This document shows, piece after piece, positions 7,888-17,299 of a stretch of DNA of 64,000 bases. The notes under the pieces are model-generated. The model searched no databases and was not told the DNA's origin. It worked only from the letters and a program-made list of their open reading frames with translations. Source of the DNA: Nitrososphaerota archaeon. GTDB lineage: Archaea; Thermoproteota; Nitrososphaeria; Nitrososphaerales; Nitrosopumilaceae. Numbering within the stretch: the first letter of the stretch is position 1; each line of letters opens with the position of its first letter. Location of the stretch: NCBI GenBank assembly GCA_028867785.1, contig JAGWFS010000004.1, forward strand, positions 148,238 through 212,237. The letters run 5' to 3'. Made by a program: the position numbers and the translations under genes.

Positions 7888-10800
7888 TCACTGATCTTCG
7901 ACGACCTTCATGTAGAGATCCACTGTTCCGGTTCCTATCGGAATGTTTGCGCCAACTATGACATTTTCTGTTACTCCCTTGAGTTCTTCGACCTCTCCTG
8001 CCAGTGCGGCTTCTGCAATGGTTGGAACTGTAATCTCAAACGCGGCTCTTGCCAGAACACTTGTCTTGGTTCCTGCAATTCCATGTCTTCCAATTTGCTG
8101 CAGGTATCCCCTTGAGCACATTAGGTCTGCAACAAGCATGATGTATCTGACATCAACTTCCAGCCCCTGGTCTTCCAGGGTAGAGCTTAGCTCGTTTATC
8201 AGTGCGTTGCGTGCAGCTTCTATTCCAAGCGTATTTGCAATCTCAAAGACATTGTTTGTCCTCATGTTCTTCTTGTCAATGCCGTCAACTTCCATCACTT
8301 TGGCAATGTTAGAGCCAGATGTCTGTATGACCCATTCTTCTCCCTGCTGTACGATTGTTACGCGTTCCACGTCAGTTACTCCCTTGACTGTTGCCGACAA
8401 GACTTTGTTTCGAAGTCCAAGGATGGTCTGCGCGTCAGACTCTTCAGGAAGTGTAAGTGTGATAGAGTGCCCGCTTGTTTCAATCTCAAACTTTTTCTTG
8501 GACGATTGTAGCGCCGCAACAACGTCTTCTACGGTACAGGCCCTTTCTTTGAGTCGGTCCTGGTTCAGGTTTAGCTTTATCTTTGTTGAATAGTCAGTCT
8601 CTGTGCTTGTTATCAATGCGCTGATCTTTGTGTGCAGGATCTCTCGTGCAACCTTGATTGCCTTTTCTTTTGACTTTTTGTGGTGCTCCTCAAGGTAGAT
8701 ATCCATTGTTGGTGTGACAGGTTTCTTTCTTGCGTCAACAAGTTCAATTAGCCTTGGCAGTCCAAGTGTGACGTTTCTTTCCCTGATACCTGCAAAGTGG
8801 AAGGTTCTCAGGGTCATCTGTGTACCGGGCTCTCCTATTGATTGTGCAGTAACTACACCCACTGCCTGTCCGGGTTCTACCTTGGCGTTGTCATAGAGAT
8901 CTAGTGCTTTCTTTAGCACTTTTTCTACACTGTCCCTGCTCAGTTTGGATTCTGCCAAGGCGTCATGTACCGTTTGTGCCAGACGCGGGTTGAATGTCTT
9001 TGTGTATTTCTTGGCAAGTTCTGAGACATCTTCTTTTGTAGCCTTTTTACCGGAATCAATTATGCTCTCAGATTCTATCAATCGTAAAATCCTAAATGCC
9101 TCTCCGTGGTCGCTTTTTGAGACGTCGATTCCGTCTTCACCATACAGGAACTGGATGATGTGTCCGTGTGGATCCCGTACGGTCTGATCGTATTCCAGCT
9201 TCAGATGCTCTAGTGCATTTATCAGCCTTCTCTGCATGTATCCACTCTGCTGGGTTCTTACTGCAGTGTCTACAAGACCTTCTCTTCCACCCATTGCATG
9301 GAAGAAAAATTCCAGCGTGGATAATCCGTCCCTATAGTTTGATTTTACAAATCCCCTCGAGTCAGGGTTTGTGTCATTTTCTTTAAAGTGCGGTAGAGCC
9401 CTGTTGCTGTATCCCTTGTGAATTCTTCTGCCGCGAATTGACTGCTGGCCAAGTGCTCCTGCCATCTGGCCAATGTTTAGTGAAGACCCTCTTGCTCCAG
9501 TTGTTGCCATTATTCTTCCTGCGTTTGTTTCGTCAAATGACTTGTCTGCAGTGCTTCCTGCCCTGTCTCTTGCCTTTGACAACTCGTTTACGATATAGGC
9601 TTCCAGTGCTTCTTCTGCAGAGAGTCCCCTGCTAAGCTGCAGTGTTCCCTTTTTGGCCTGCGATATGAAATCATAGACCTTGTCATAAGACTCGTGGATG
9701 TCAGTAAGTATGGATTCCTTGGTCTTTGTCGAGAGCTCCAAGTCAGCATATCCATAGCTGAATCCATATCCAGTGATGAACTGCTTTAGCATGACAAGTA
9801 TGGAATTTAGGAAGCGTTTTGCAGTGTCATAATCATAGTCTTTTGCAATCCTGTGCAGTACGCTGTCTGGTTCTTCCGCGCCAATTGATGCCTTGTCGAT
9901 TACTCCGCTTACAAGTTGCCCGTTTTTGATTACAACATCTTTTGTCGGTCCCTTGGTCCCCTTTGACCACTTGGATGTGATCACATAGTTAAAGTCCTTT
10001 GGCAGAAAGAGCGAGAACAGTTGCTTGCCAGTAAACAGCTGGCCTCCCTTTCCTTTTACTTGAGGATCTGGGAATGTTCCCTGGTATCCACCAAGCATTG
10101 CCAAGTTTGCAAATTCTTGTGGAGTTAGAGTCGTGTCATCTTTTGTAAGCAAATATGCGCCGGTGATAAAGTCACGCAGCGCTCCAATTATCGGTCCACC
10201 ATATCTTGGAGAGATTATTTGATCCTGTACTCTCATCAAAAGTATCGCCTCGGCTCTTGCCTCTTCGCTTTGTGGCACGTGAAGATTCATCTCATCCCCA
10301 TCAAAGTCTGCGTTGTATGGAGGACAGACCGAAGGATGCAGTCTAAATGTCTTGTTTGGCAATACCCTGACATAGTGCCCCATAATAGACATTTGGTGCA
10401 GCGATGGCTGTCTGTTAAACATTACAATATCTCCATTTGAGAGGTGCCTTTCAACAAGATACCCAATCTCAATGTTGTTGGCAATTGTTTCCCTGTCTTC
10501 TACAAAGTCCAGTCTTATCTTTACACCGTCTGGTCTTACGATATAGTTTGCACCGGGGAACTTCATTGGTCCATTGATGACAAGCTTCTTCAGCCTTTCA
10601 ATGTTCCATTCCGTGACAACCTCAGGAATTGTAAGTTTTATTGCAACAGATTCCGGTACTCCAACCTCAGAGATCTCAAGGCTCGGGTCAGGCGAGATTA
10701 CTGTTCTGCTTGAAAAGTCGACTCTCTTGCCAGAAAGCGAGCCTCTGAACCTTCCTTCCTTTCCTTTCAGTCTTTGGGTCAGTGTCTTGAGAGGCCTGCC

Positions 10801-11682
10801 AGACCTGTGGTGAGCCTGCGGTATTCCAGACACTTCATTGTCAAAGTACGTAGTTACATGGTATTGCAGCAAGTCTACAAGGTCTTGCACGATAAGGGGC
10901 GGGGTACCTGCCTCCTTGCTTTCCTTTAGTCTCTGGTTTACCCTTATGATATCGACAAGTTTGTGTGTAAGGTCGTCTTCAGACCTGATTCCAGTCTCCA
11001 GAATTATTGAAGGTCTCACAGTTACAGGAGGTACAGGCAAGACTTGGAGTACAAACCATTCCGGTCTTGCAGTTGTCGGGTCATATCCAAGAAGTTTCAG
11101 GTCATCGTCTATCATGTGAGAGAATCTTTCACGGATTGTAATTGGAAGCAACCTGTTTTCTCCAAGTTCTGTGCGCTCGATGAAAATTGTAGGCTTGGTA
11201 AATATCATCTCGTATTGAGACTTGCCGCAGTGTGGACATGTCTTCTCTTTCTTTGCCCTTTCAATTATTTCGTCTGGAATGTGTTTGATCGAGATTACAC
11301 TGTATGCAGCTTCTTTTTGCATTACTTGGTGGTATTCCTCCAGTTCCTCTTGCGGTATCTTGAGTCTTGCACACGACCTGCAGGTTGTCAGCAAAAGCTT
11401 GTAGATATTATCAATGAATGCAATGTGCAGAACAGGCTCTGCAAGCTCAATATGTCCAAAGTGTCCAGGACATCGCGCTGCGGTGTTTCCGCATGTAAGA
11501 CATTTCTGTCCAGGCTCCAGCGTTCCAAGTCTTCCGTCCATAAGTCCACCCTGAACAGACATGCCATCTTCATCATATGTTTCAGGTGCTGTTATCTCGG
11601 CAACAGAGTATTTTCTTATCTCAGTCGGAGACCAGACAGAGAACTTGATTCCATCGATTACTTTGATTGTCTCAGATGACAT
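7888..11682 (-). CDS. rpoA: DNA-directed RNA polymerase subunit A (fused A' and A'')
   Basis: This is the largest RNAP subunit, 1264 aa in a single ORF. Visible landmarks are the N-terminal zinc-binding CLTCGNTAARCPGHFGH, a second CPHCG pair, the catalytic NADFDGDEMNLH Mg-binding motif near residue 460, and the bridge/trigger region with GEPGTQMTLRTFHFAG near 990. Most archaea split this subunit into A' and A''. An unsplit gene is a thaumarchaeal trait. It is last in rpoH-rpoB-rpoA, one base after the rpoB stop. The last residues YMKVVEDQ recur as a relic beside rpl30e at 104-163, indicating that rpl30e was once the next gene. Confidence 0.97.
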   Translation of the reverse strand: MSSETIKVIDGIKFSVWSPTEIRKYSVAEITAPETYDEDGMSVQGGLMDGRLGTLEPGQKCLTCGNTAARCPGHFGHIELAEPVLHIAFIDNIYKLLLTTCRSCARLKIPQEELEEYHQVMQKEAAYSVISIKHIPDEIIERAKKEKTCPHCGKSQYEMIFTKPTIFIERTELGENRLLPITIRERFSHMIDDDLKLLGYDPTTARPEWFVLQVLPVPPVTVRPSIILETGIRSEDDLTHKLVDIIRVNQRLKESKEAGTPPLIVQDLVDLLQYHVTTYFDNEVSGIPQAHHRSGRPLKTLTQRLKGKEGRFRGSLSGKRVDFSSRTVISPDPSLEISEVGVPESVAIKLTIPEVVTEWNIERLKKLVINGPMKFPGANYIVRPDGVKIRLDFVEDRETIANNIEIGYLVERHLSNGDIVMFNRQPSLHQMSIMGHYVRVLPNKTFRLHPSVCPPYNADFDGDEMNLHVPQSEEARAEAILLMRVQDQIISPRYGGPIIGALRDFITGAYLLTKDDTTLTPQEFANLAMLGGYQGTFPDPQVKGKGGQLFTGKQLFSLFLPKDFNYVITSKWSKGTKGPTKDVVIKNGQLVSGVIDKASIGAEEPDSVLHRIAKDYDYDTAKRFLNSILVMLKQFITGYGFSYGYADLELSTKTKESILTDIHESYDKVYDFISQAKKGTLQLSRGLSAEEALEAYIVNELSKARDRAGSTADKSFDETNAGRIMATTGARGSSLNIGQMAGALGQQSIRGRRIHKGYSNRALPHFKENDTNPDSRGFVKSNYRDGLSTLEFFFHAMGGREGLVDTAVRTQQSGYMQRRLINALEHLKLEYDQTVRDPHGHIIQFLYGEDGIDVSKSDHGEAFRILRLIESESIIDSGKKATKEDVSELAKKYTKTFNPRLAQTVHDALAESKLSRDSVEKVLKKALDLYDNAKVEPGQAVGVVTAQSIGEPGTQMTLRTFHFAGIRERNVTLGLPRLIELVDARKKPVTPTMDIYLEEHHKKSKEKAIKVAREILHTKISALITSTETDYSTKIKLNLNQDRLKERACTVEDVVAALQSSKKKFEIETSGHSITLTLPEESDAQTILGLRNKVLSATVKGVTDVERVTIVQQGEEWVIQTSGSNIAKVMEVDGIDKKNMRTNNVFEIANTLGIEAARNALINELSSTLEDQGLEVDVRYIMLVADLMCSRGYLQQIGRHGIAGTKTSVLARAAFEITVPTIAEAALAGEVEELKGVTENVIVGANIPIGTGTVDLYMKVVEDQ

Positions 11683-11683
11683 T

Positions 11684-14600
11684 TTACACTCTCTCCTTTA
11701 TCAAAAGTCGCGGAGCAACATCAAGGCTCATCATTTCCTGCAGCAATAGTTTGAATGCATATGCAACTGATACCGATGTAACTTTTGCCTTGTCTCCGCA
11801 TACCCTGCAGACAAATCGTCTTTGTTTTATATCATAATATGATACCAAGCCGCATCTCTCGCAGACATAGATTTCAGCCTTGTCAGATTCCTCAAGAAGC
11901 CTGTCCTTTAGCATCATGGATGCACCATATGCAATAAGGCAGTCTCTTTCCATTTCACCGAACCTCAGACCACCACCCCTCGCACGTCCTTCTGTTGGTT
12001 GCTTTGTCAGCATCTGCACCTGGCCTCTTGCTCTTGCGTGTATCTTGTCTGCAACCATGTGGTGCAGTTTTTGATAGTATACAACTCCTAGGAAAACGTC
12101 AACAGGAAATGCCTTTCCAGTTCTGCCGTCATACATTGTCTCTTTTCCAGAATACTTGAATCCTGCGGCTTCCAGGACGCCCTTGATATCCTCCAGTTTT
12201 TCTCCGACAAATGCAGAGCCGTCCATCTTTGATCCCCGCAGAGCTGCAGCCTTTCCTGTCACAGATTCAAGGAACATTCCCACTGTCATTCTTGATGGGA
12301 AGGCATGAGGATTAATCATGACATCTGGCACTACACCATCAGCTGTATATGGCAGGTCTTCATGGTTTACAAGCAGGCCTACGACTCCTTTCTGCCCGTG
12401 ACGTGATGCAAACTTGTCTCCAATCTCAGGAATTCTCAAGTCTCTTACTCTAATTTTGTACATTCTTCCACCATCATGAGATTGTGTCATGACAACGGTA
12501 TCAACAACTCCATTCTCGGATGGCCTGACGCCAATTGATGTATCTCTTCGATAAGGTCCTTTTACTTCAAACTCGCGATATTCTTCCATGAATCTTGGAG
12601 GACTGGTCTTTCCAATTAGTATGTCTCCGCCCTGTACAGTAGATTCGGTAGCAATTACCCCGTCTTCTTCAAGCAATCGGTATGCCTTGTCACCTCGGAA
12701 GCCTCTGATGTTTCCGTCTGCAGTCGGAATCTCAAAGTTATCCCTCATTCCTCCAGGATATTGCTTGGCTTCTGCCTCATAGATCCTATAGAAGAAGGTT
12801 CTTCCAAGTCCTCTTTCTACAGATGACTTGCTCAATACTATTGCATCCTCAATATTGTAACCGTCAAAAGGCAGCACTGCAACAACACAGTTTTGTCCAG
12901 CAGGTCTGTCTTCAAGTCCCAAAAGTCCCATTGCTTTGGTTGTAACAATCGGGGTTTGCGGATAAAGCATTAGATGTTGCCTTACGTATGTGCTTGCATT
13001 CATCAGCGGGGTTGAAAATCCAAGGCTCTGCTTTGCCATTGCAGACTCGTATGTATTTCTTGGAGACTGGTTGTGCTCCGGATATGGAATGATTGATGCG
13101 CCTGCCCCAAGAATTGCAGACGGAAATATTTCCATGTGAGTGTGCTTTTTCATGTCAGTCTCATCTATTGCAATGTAGCAGTTTTCCTCTTCGTTTGCAT
13201 CAACTAGCTCAATTACTCCCATGTGCAACAGATCTGTCCAAGAAAGGAATTTTTTGCTGACTTTGTCTATGAGTTCTTGTGTTAGAAGCAACTTGCTTTC
13301 TTTGATCACAATCAGAGGTCGCAAAACTCTGCCTGCGTTGCAGTTTACATAGAGCCTCTTTGTAGAACCCTCTACGCTAGACTGGTACAGAAATATTCCA
13401 ACGTGTGGATGAATCTTAAAGTTCCTCCTAAGATCTCGCAGTGAGTCTACGAGTTTCTGGCCATCTCTATAGTATCCAATCAGTCTCCCGTCTACAAAGA
13501 CTCTCGTTCCCTCTTTTTTCAGATCATCTTTTGCGTCTGAAACATAAGTTACTCCCAGATCGTAAAGTTTCTCAATGATATCCTCTGATGCCACGTTTAC
13601 TGATATGATGGCTGACAGTGCCAAGTTCTTTACCAGTCCACAGTTAGATCCTTCCGGAGTCTCGCTTGGACATATTCTTCCAAAGTGGGTTGCATGAAGA
13701 TCTCTTGCCTCAAAGTTTGGCTGGCTTCTGCTAAGTGGGGACTGGATTCTTCTAAGATGGCTGATTGTTGACAGATAGTTTGTCCTATCCAAAAGTTGTG
13801 TCACACCTACACGGCCTCGCCCCCAGTTTCCAGTTGCAATTGCATTGTTTAGCTTGTCTGTAACTATACCTGGCCTGACTGCTGCTGCAACCGCGTTTAT
13901 TCCTCTTTTTTGTCCTGATCTCTCAAGCTGATACTTCATGTCTCGAACTAGGTTTCTGAAGGCAGTTCTGAAGAGGTCTGCAAGCATCTGGCCTGCGAAT
14001 TTTATGACCTTGTTTCCATAATGGTCCTTGTCATCAGGTGTAATCCATCCAAGTTTTAATTCGATTAGTTTGCAAGTGGCCTCTCCAAGAAACAGGGATT
14101 TTTCCTTCCTGTTGTCGGGATGTTTCCCAAGGTGTGGCAGGAGCCCCCAGTCAAGCAGAGTCTCTGCTCTCTTTATCTGGAATTCTTCTAGCATACCTGG
14201 TGCAATTCTCTTGCTGATGTACACAATGGCATCCTTTGCTGTTGGTACATCTCCTGATTTTTCAAATGAAGCTTCAAGATCGTCTTGAATCTCATCAACT
14301 AGAGATACTGCCGCTGCAATTTCTCTGTCGGACTCAAGTCCAAGTGCGCGCATCAAAGTAACTACAGGAATGTCAACAGGAGAGCCCGGAATCTTGGCAA
14401 CAATCAGTCCGTCATTTTTCATGACAAGTTCCAGTTTTGCCCTATAACCAACAATTGATGAGTACACCTTTGCCTTGAAGACGGTATTTCCGCCGACAGT
14501 TTCTTTGTCAACTATAATTTTGTTGTAAGAAAGATCCTCCAGTCCGACAATCACGCGTTCAGATCCGTTGATGATAAAGTATCCCCCTGGATCGTTTGGA

Positions 14601-15031
14601 TCCTCGCCATATTCCACAAGTTTTTGTTCAGAAAGATTGTGCAGTATGCAAGCATTAGATCGCACCATGACCGGCATGTCTCCAATGTGGACGTATCTTG
14701 ATTCAAGAATTTTTCCATCTTCTACAACACTTGCTTCAAGCATTATAGGAGAAGCATACGTGACATTTCTTAGTCGAGCTTCCATCGGAGCAATGTGTGT
14801 GATCGATCCGTCAAGCTCCATCATGCGAGGCTGTTGAAGTTTTACTTTGCCAAGCTGAATTTTATACGGATATTCTGCACTTTCAATTTCAATTTGTCCT
14901 ACCTCATCGATGATGCTTTGTAGCCCTCTTTCAAGAAACTCATCATAAGAATTGAGGTGCTGTCTTGCAATTCCCTCTCTTTTTAAAATATCCTGAACTA
15001 TTGGCCATCGTTTATGTGAAATGTTTGTCAT
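11684..15031 (-). CDS. rpoB: DNA-directed RNA polymerase subunit B (unsplit)
   Basis: This is the second-largest RNAP subunit, 1115 aa, not split into B' and B''. Landmarks are the fork-loop/active-centre region GDKFASRHGQKGVVG, the TKQPTEGRARGGGLRFGEME block, and a C-terminal zinc ribbon CERCG...CRVCG. Its ATG overlaps the rpoH stop by one base and its stop lies one base before the rpoA start, so the three genes form one tightly packed operon transcribed from upstream of rpoH. Confidence 0.97.
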   Translation of the reverse strand: MTNISHKRWPIVQDILKREGIARQHLNSYDEFLERGLQSIIDEVGQIEIESAEYPYKIQLGKVKLQQPRMMELDGSITHIAPMEARLRNVTYASPIMLEASVVEDGKILESRYVHIGDMPVMVRSNACILHNLSEQKLVEYGEDPNDPGGYFIINGSERVIVGLEDLSYNKIIVDKETVGGNTVFKAKVYSSIVGYRAKLELVMKNDGLIVAKIPGSPVDIPVVTLMRALGLESDREIAAAVSLVDEIQDDLEASFEKSGDVPTAKDAIVYISKRIAPGMLEEFQIKRAETLLDWGLLPHLGKHPDNRKEKSLFLGEATCKLIELKLGWITPDDKDHYGNKVIKFAGQMLADLFRTAFRNLVRDMKYQLERSGQKRGINAVAAAVRPGIVTDKLNNAIATGNWGRGRVGVTQLLDRTNYLSTISHLRRIQSPLSRSQPNFEARDLHATHFGRICPSETPEGSNCGLVKNLALSAIISVNVASEDIIEKLYDLGVTYVSDAKDDLKKEGTRVFVDGRLIGYYRDGQKLVDSLRDLRRNFKIHPHVGIFLYQSSVEGSTKRLYVNCNAGRVLRPLIVIKESKLLLTQELIDKVSKKFLSWTDLLHMGVIELVDANEEENCYIAIDETDMKKHTHMEIFPSAILGAGASIIPYPEHNQSPRNTYESAMAKQSLGFSTPLMNASTYVRQHLMLYPQTPIVTTKAMGLLGLEDRPAGQNCVVAVLPFDGYNIEDAIVLSKSSVERGLGRTFFYRIYEAEAKQYPGGMRDNFEIPTADGNIRGFRGDKAYRLLEEDGVIATESTVQGGDILIGKTSPPRFMEEYREFEVKGPYRRDTSIGVRPSENGVVDTVVMTQSHDGGRMYKIRVRDLRIPEIGDKFASRHGQKGVVGLLVNHEDLPYTADGVVPDVMINPHAFPSRMTVGMFLESVTGKAAALRGSKMDGSAFVGEKLEDIKGVLEAAGFKYSGKETMYDGRTGKAFPVDVFLGVVYYQKLHHMVADKIHARARGQVQMLTKQPTEGRARGGGLRFGEMERDCLIAYGASMMLKDRLLEESDKAEIYVCERCGLVSYYDIKQRRFVCRVCGDKAKVTSVSVAYAFKLLLQEMMSLDVAPRLLIKERV

Positions 15032-15282
15032 TACTCTTCCACCACGTACCTATAGTAGATGCTCTGACCTGCTGTGTGACTTTTCCTTGTTATCTTTATC
15101 ATGTCTCCCGGTTTTACTCCCAAGCCACGGATTGCAGGATCGCTGACATATATCAAAGGCATCTCGGTTGGCTTGGTATGGTATTTTTCTAACACTTTTT
15201 CTGCTTCTTCTTTTGTCATTATTTCATGTTTTGGAACATAGATATGATCTGGAATGAGAATTTTTTCTTTCTTACCCGACAT
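15031..15282 (-). CDS. rpoH: DNA-directed RNA polymerase subunit H
   Basis: The protein has 83 aa from the start MSGKKEKILIPDHIYVPKH, with the RPB5-like C-terminal fold ending SIYYRYVVEE. The reading frame is open to an upstream ATG at 15303. However, a strong AAGGAGG ribosome site (15290-15296) sits 7 bases before the ATG at 15282, and that start gives the usual family length. First gene of the rpoH-rpoB-rpoA operon. Confidence 0.93.
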   Translation of the reverse strand: MSGKKEKILIPDHIYVPKHEIMTKEEAEKVLEKYHTKPTEMPLIYVSDPAIRGLGVKPGDMIKITRKSHTAGQSIYYRYVVEE

Positions 15283-15289
15283 GTTAAAA

Positions 15290-15296
15290 CCTCCTT
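15290..15296 (-). promoter_or_regulatory. Ribosome binding site that fixes the rpoH start
   Basis: AAGGAGG on the minus strand lies 7 bases upstream of ATG 15282 and inside the reading frame opened by ATG 15303. This argues against the longer start. Confidence 0.8.
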
Positions 15297-15352
15297 CGAA
15301 CATTAGCTGTAAATAGATAATTAATCCACAAACTACGATGCTTCTACCGAGA

Positions 15353-15364
15353 GGTTAATATATA
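15353..15364 (-). promoter_or_regulatory. Probable TATA box of the rpoH-rpoB-rpoA operon
   Basis: The minus strand reads AGATATATATTAACC, a good archaeal TATA element about 70-80 bases before the rpoH ATG. It would give a start site near 15330 and a leader of about 45 bases carrying the GGAGG site. Confidence 0.5.
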
Positions 15365-15481
15365 TCTAATCTGCGGCATTTCCGCTCGAATTGTATTTTA
15401 TCTGCAATTCTTCCGAACTTTAAATAGTGAAAGATTACGTGATTCGAATATTTTCAGATAACATTCGTTTCTTCATTCTAA

Positions 15482-15598
15482 TTGTTCTATCTTCTGATCT
15501 GCCCCATAGGCATGTGCCAGTACAGCGCAGATTCAACTTTGGGTGCTACAAATGTCAAAGTCACCATCTCAGTTTCATTTGAAAATAGTATGAAATAG
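15482..15598 (+). other. Short orphan reading frame in the 366-base gap before the surface-protein array
   Basis: The gap 15304-15668 holds the rpo operon promoter, the array promoter at its right end, and a 38-codon frame from a TTG: FYLLICPIGMCQYSADSTLG followed by NVKVTISVSFENSMK. A TATA-like TTTAAATAG lies at about 15419-15427. The hydrophobic start and strand-rich rest look like the head of a secreted protein cut short. It could be a pseudogene remnant or chance. Confidence 0.2.
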
Positions 15599-15611
15599 AT
15601 GAGATCAAATC

Positions 15612-15759
15612 CTAGCTTGGTATTTTTTAAATATACATAAATACCCATTCTACTTAATCGCAGGCAAGATGAGTACTCATAAAGAATACGCGTTGATCGC
15701 TATTCTTGCAACGGCAGCCATTGTAGGCGTTGGCCCTGCATTTGGATTCTGCCCACCAA
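15612..15759 (+). repeat. Direct repeat copy 1: promoter plus signal-peptide coding segment
   Basis: These 148 bases are identical to 16296-16443. They run from CTAGCTTGG through the TATA box TTTAAATATA (about 15626-15635) and ATG 15669 to the codons for FGFCPP. The perfect match covers non-coding and synonymous positions alike, which means recent duplication or gene conversion. Confidence 0.97.
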
Positions 15760-16262
15760 CGTGTGCACCGAGGGCTGATTACACTGCGGCAATGATGAGC
15801 GGTAATACGTCAGGTCTTGCGACAACTCAACAGTCAGTTGATGTAATTCCCATTACAGTGTCGGTAGACAATTCAACGTATAATCACAGCTCAGTCATCA
15901 TGGTGAGCGGTCATGTGTTACACCCATATCCAGGCCAGGATGTGGCCATGAAGGTAACAAGTCCATCAGGAAATGTCGTATTTGCATCCCAATTAGCATT
16001 AGACAACAACGGGGACTTTGCCACTAAAATAAACACAGCTAGTTCACTCATGGCAGAAAATGGTCAATACACCTTGTATGTACAACAAGGCGATGAACAG
16101 GCAAGAACTAACCAAATACAGTTCCAACTTACTGGACAACCACCAACACCAGTAATAGTTCCAGAATTTGGTCCGATCGCAGCTCTGGTACTTGCGATTG
16201 CAATTGTATCAATAATTGCAGTATCTGCAAAGACCGGACTAAGATTGATGCCAAAATACTAG
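15669..16262 (+). CDS. PEFG-anchored secreted surface protein 1 (197 aa)
   Basis: The signal peptide MSTHKEYALIAILATAA...AFG is followed by a CPPTC motif. One Ig/MG-like domain (about 55-155: VSVDNSTYNHSSVIMVSGHV ... NGQYTLYVQQG) precedes VPEFGPIAALVLAIA, a thaumarchaeal C-terminal anchor with a hydrophobic helix and basic tail (KTGLRLMPKY). The protein should be exported and held at the membrane or processed by an archaeosortase-like system. It is the shortest of four tandem paralogues and lacks the second conserved domain of the others. Its promoter and N-terminus are identical in DNA to the next gene, and its C-terminus and terminator match all of them. Confidence 0.85.
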   Translation: MSTHKEYALIAILATAAIVGVGPAFGFCPPTCAPRADYTAAMMSGNTSGLATTQQSVDVIPITVSVDNSTYNHSSVIMVSGHVLHPYPGQDVAMKVTSPSGNVVFASQLALDNNGDFATKINTASSLMAENGQYTLYVQQGDEQARTNQIQFQLTGQPPTPVIVPEFGPIAALVLAIAIVSIIAVSAKTGLRLMPKY

Positions 16263-16285
16263 AACACTCTACTTTTTCATTTTTT
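16156..16285 (+). repeat. Direct repeat of the anchor-coding 3' end, copy 1
   Basis: These 130 bases encode VPEFGP...LMPKY, the stop codon and the T-rich terminator. They are identical to 17170-17299 over all 130 bases, to 18121-18230 over 110 bases, and to 19484-19605 over 122 bases (from 16158). Confidence 0.97.
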
Positions 16286-16295
16286 AAGACATGCT

Positions 16296-16443
16296 CTAGC
16301 TTGGTATTTTTTAAATATACATAAATACCCATTCTACTTAATCGCAGGCAAGATGAGTACTCATAAAGAATACGCGTTGATCGCTATTCTTGCAACGGCA
16401 GCCATTGTAGGCGTTGGCCCTGCATTTGGATTCTGCCCACCAA
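16296..16443 (+). repeat. Direct repeat copy 2: promoter plus signal-peptide coding segment
   Basis: Second copy of 15612-15759, offset 684 bases, identical over 148 bases. It begins 10 bases after the anchor repeat of the previous gene ends, so the intergenic DNA consists almost wholly of the two repeat types. Confidence 0.97.
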
Positions 16444-17276
16444 ATTGTACTACAAGAGCAGATTACACTGCGGGTTTGATGGCAGGTAGTAATACAACAA
16501 CTATTCAGCCGATCATGATTCCGGCAACGTTGCCACTTAGCGTGTCAACAGACAAGACAACATATGATCGACAATCAGTGATAGATGTTACAGGTCATGT
16601 TCAGAATGCGATACCTGCACTACCAGTCACATTACGAGTTTCAGATTCGTTGGGAGATGTCGTACAAGTCAGTCAGTTAACAATAGACAACAATGGAAAT
16701 TTTGAAACAAAGATCAATACATCGAGCCCTCTTTGGATAAGAGGTGGAACATATACCATCTATGCTCAATATGGAGTACAACAAGGTATGCGCATGGCAC
16801 AAACACAATTTAGCATCGGCGGTGGCGGAGCATCAAGCTGCCAACCAGATCAGCTCACAGCTACGGTAAATAGCGAACTGTACTGTATCGATTATAGTAT
16901 CAATGGAGGAACAGCTACAGGGGCAACTCTTAGCACTTCATCTAAAGCGCTCACTGTAAGCATACAATCAACCAGTGATGGCCAGATAACTCTCAAAATA
17001 CCAAGATCAGTACTAGATGCAAAAAATGGTGTCGCGGATGACAGCTTCTTTGTCACAGTAGACGGACAAGAACAAGACAGTTTCACAGACACACCAAGTG
17101 CCGACACAAGAACATTAACAATACCATTTGGGGCAGGAGCTGCACAAATAGAGATCATAGGTACACAGGTAGTTCCAGAATTTGGTCCGATCGCAGCTCT
17201 GGTACTTGCGATTGCAATTGTATCAATAATTGCAGTATCTGCAAAGACCGGACTAAGATTGATGCCAAAATACTAG
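16353..17276 (+). CDS. PEFG-anchored secreted surface protein 2 (307 aa)
   Basis: It has the same signal peptide as protein 1 at DNA level, then CPPNC. The first Ig/MG-like domain (about 50-155, VSTDKTTYDRQSVIDVTGHV ... YTIYAQYG) is followed by a second domain (about 165-270) with YSINGGTATGATL, SDGQITLKIPRSVLDAK and RTLTIPFGAGAAQIEI. The PEFG anchor ends the protein. The second domain recurs in proteins 3 and 4. Middle regions diverge strongly from protein 1 while both ends are identical, which implies recombination between ends and independent change in the exposed part. Confidence 0.87.
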   Translation: MSTHKEYALIAILATAAIVGVGPAFGFCPPNCTTRADYTAGLMAGSNTTTIQPIMIPATLPLSVSTDKTTYDRQSVIDVTGHVQNAIPALPVTLRVSDSLGDVVQVSQLTIDNNGNFETKINTSSPLWIRGGTYTIYAQYGVQQGMRMAQTQFSIGGGGASSCQPDQLTATVNSELYCIDYSINGGTATGATLSTSSKALTVSIQSTSDGQITLKIPRSVLDAKNGVADDSFFVTVDGQEQDSFTDTPSADTRTLTIPFGAGAAQIEIIGTQVVPEFGPIAALVLAIAIVSIIAVSAKTGLRLMPKY

Positions 17277-17299
17277 AACACTCTACTTTTTCATTTTTT
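17170..17299 (+). repeat. Direct repeat of the anchor-coding 3' end, copy 2
   Basis: Identical to 16156-16285. It includes the stop codon and the CTACTTTTTCATTTTT terminator-like run. Confidence 0.97.

Larger units (their letters stand above)
134..7893. mobile_element. Putative accessory island inserted at the 3' end of rpoA
   Basis: The block lies between the rpoA stop (7888-7890) and the rpoA-end relic in front of rpl30e (104-163). The two imperfect copies of the LYMKVVED-coding segment (110-133, 7894-7917) behave like a duplicated target at a gene 3' end. Everything between is non-housekeeping: nuclease-like proteins, a HEPN/MNT pair, an RHH protein, a TPR surface protein and unknowns. 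No integrase, transposase or terminal inverted repeat is visible, so the mechanism is unknown. The limits are approximate and the mobile nature is inferred. Confidence 0.5.

Noticed and set aside
134..7893. Integrase, transposase or terminal inverted repeats for the island
   Set aside because: I searched the encoded proteins for tyrosine or serine recombinase and DDE motifs and saw none; the ends show only the imperfect rpoA-end duplication. The element call therefore stays tentative.
11044..11679. 211-codon plus-strand frame opposite rpoA
   Set aside because: It is antisense to a highly conserved RNAP region, its translation is Cys/Tyr/Phe-rich without a recognisable fold, and it has no promoter of its own.
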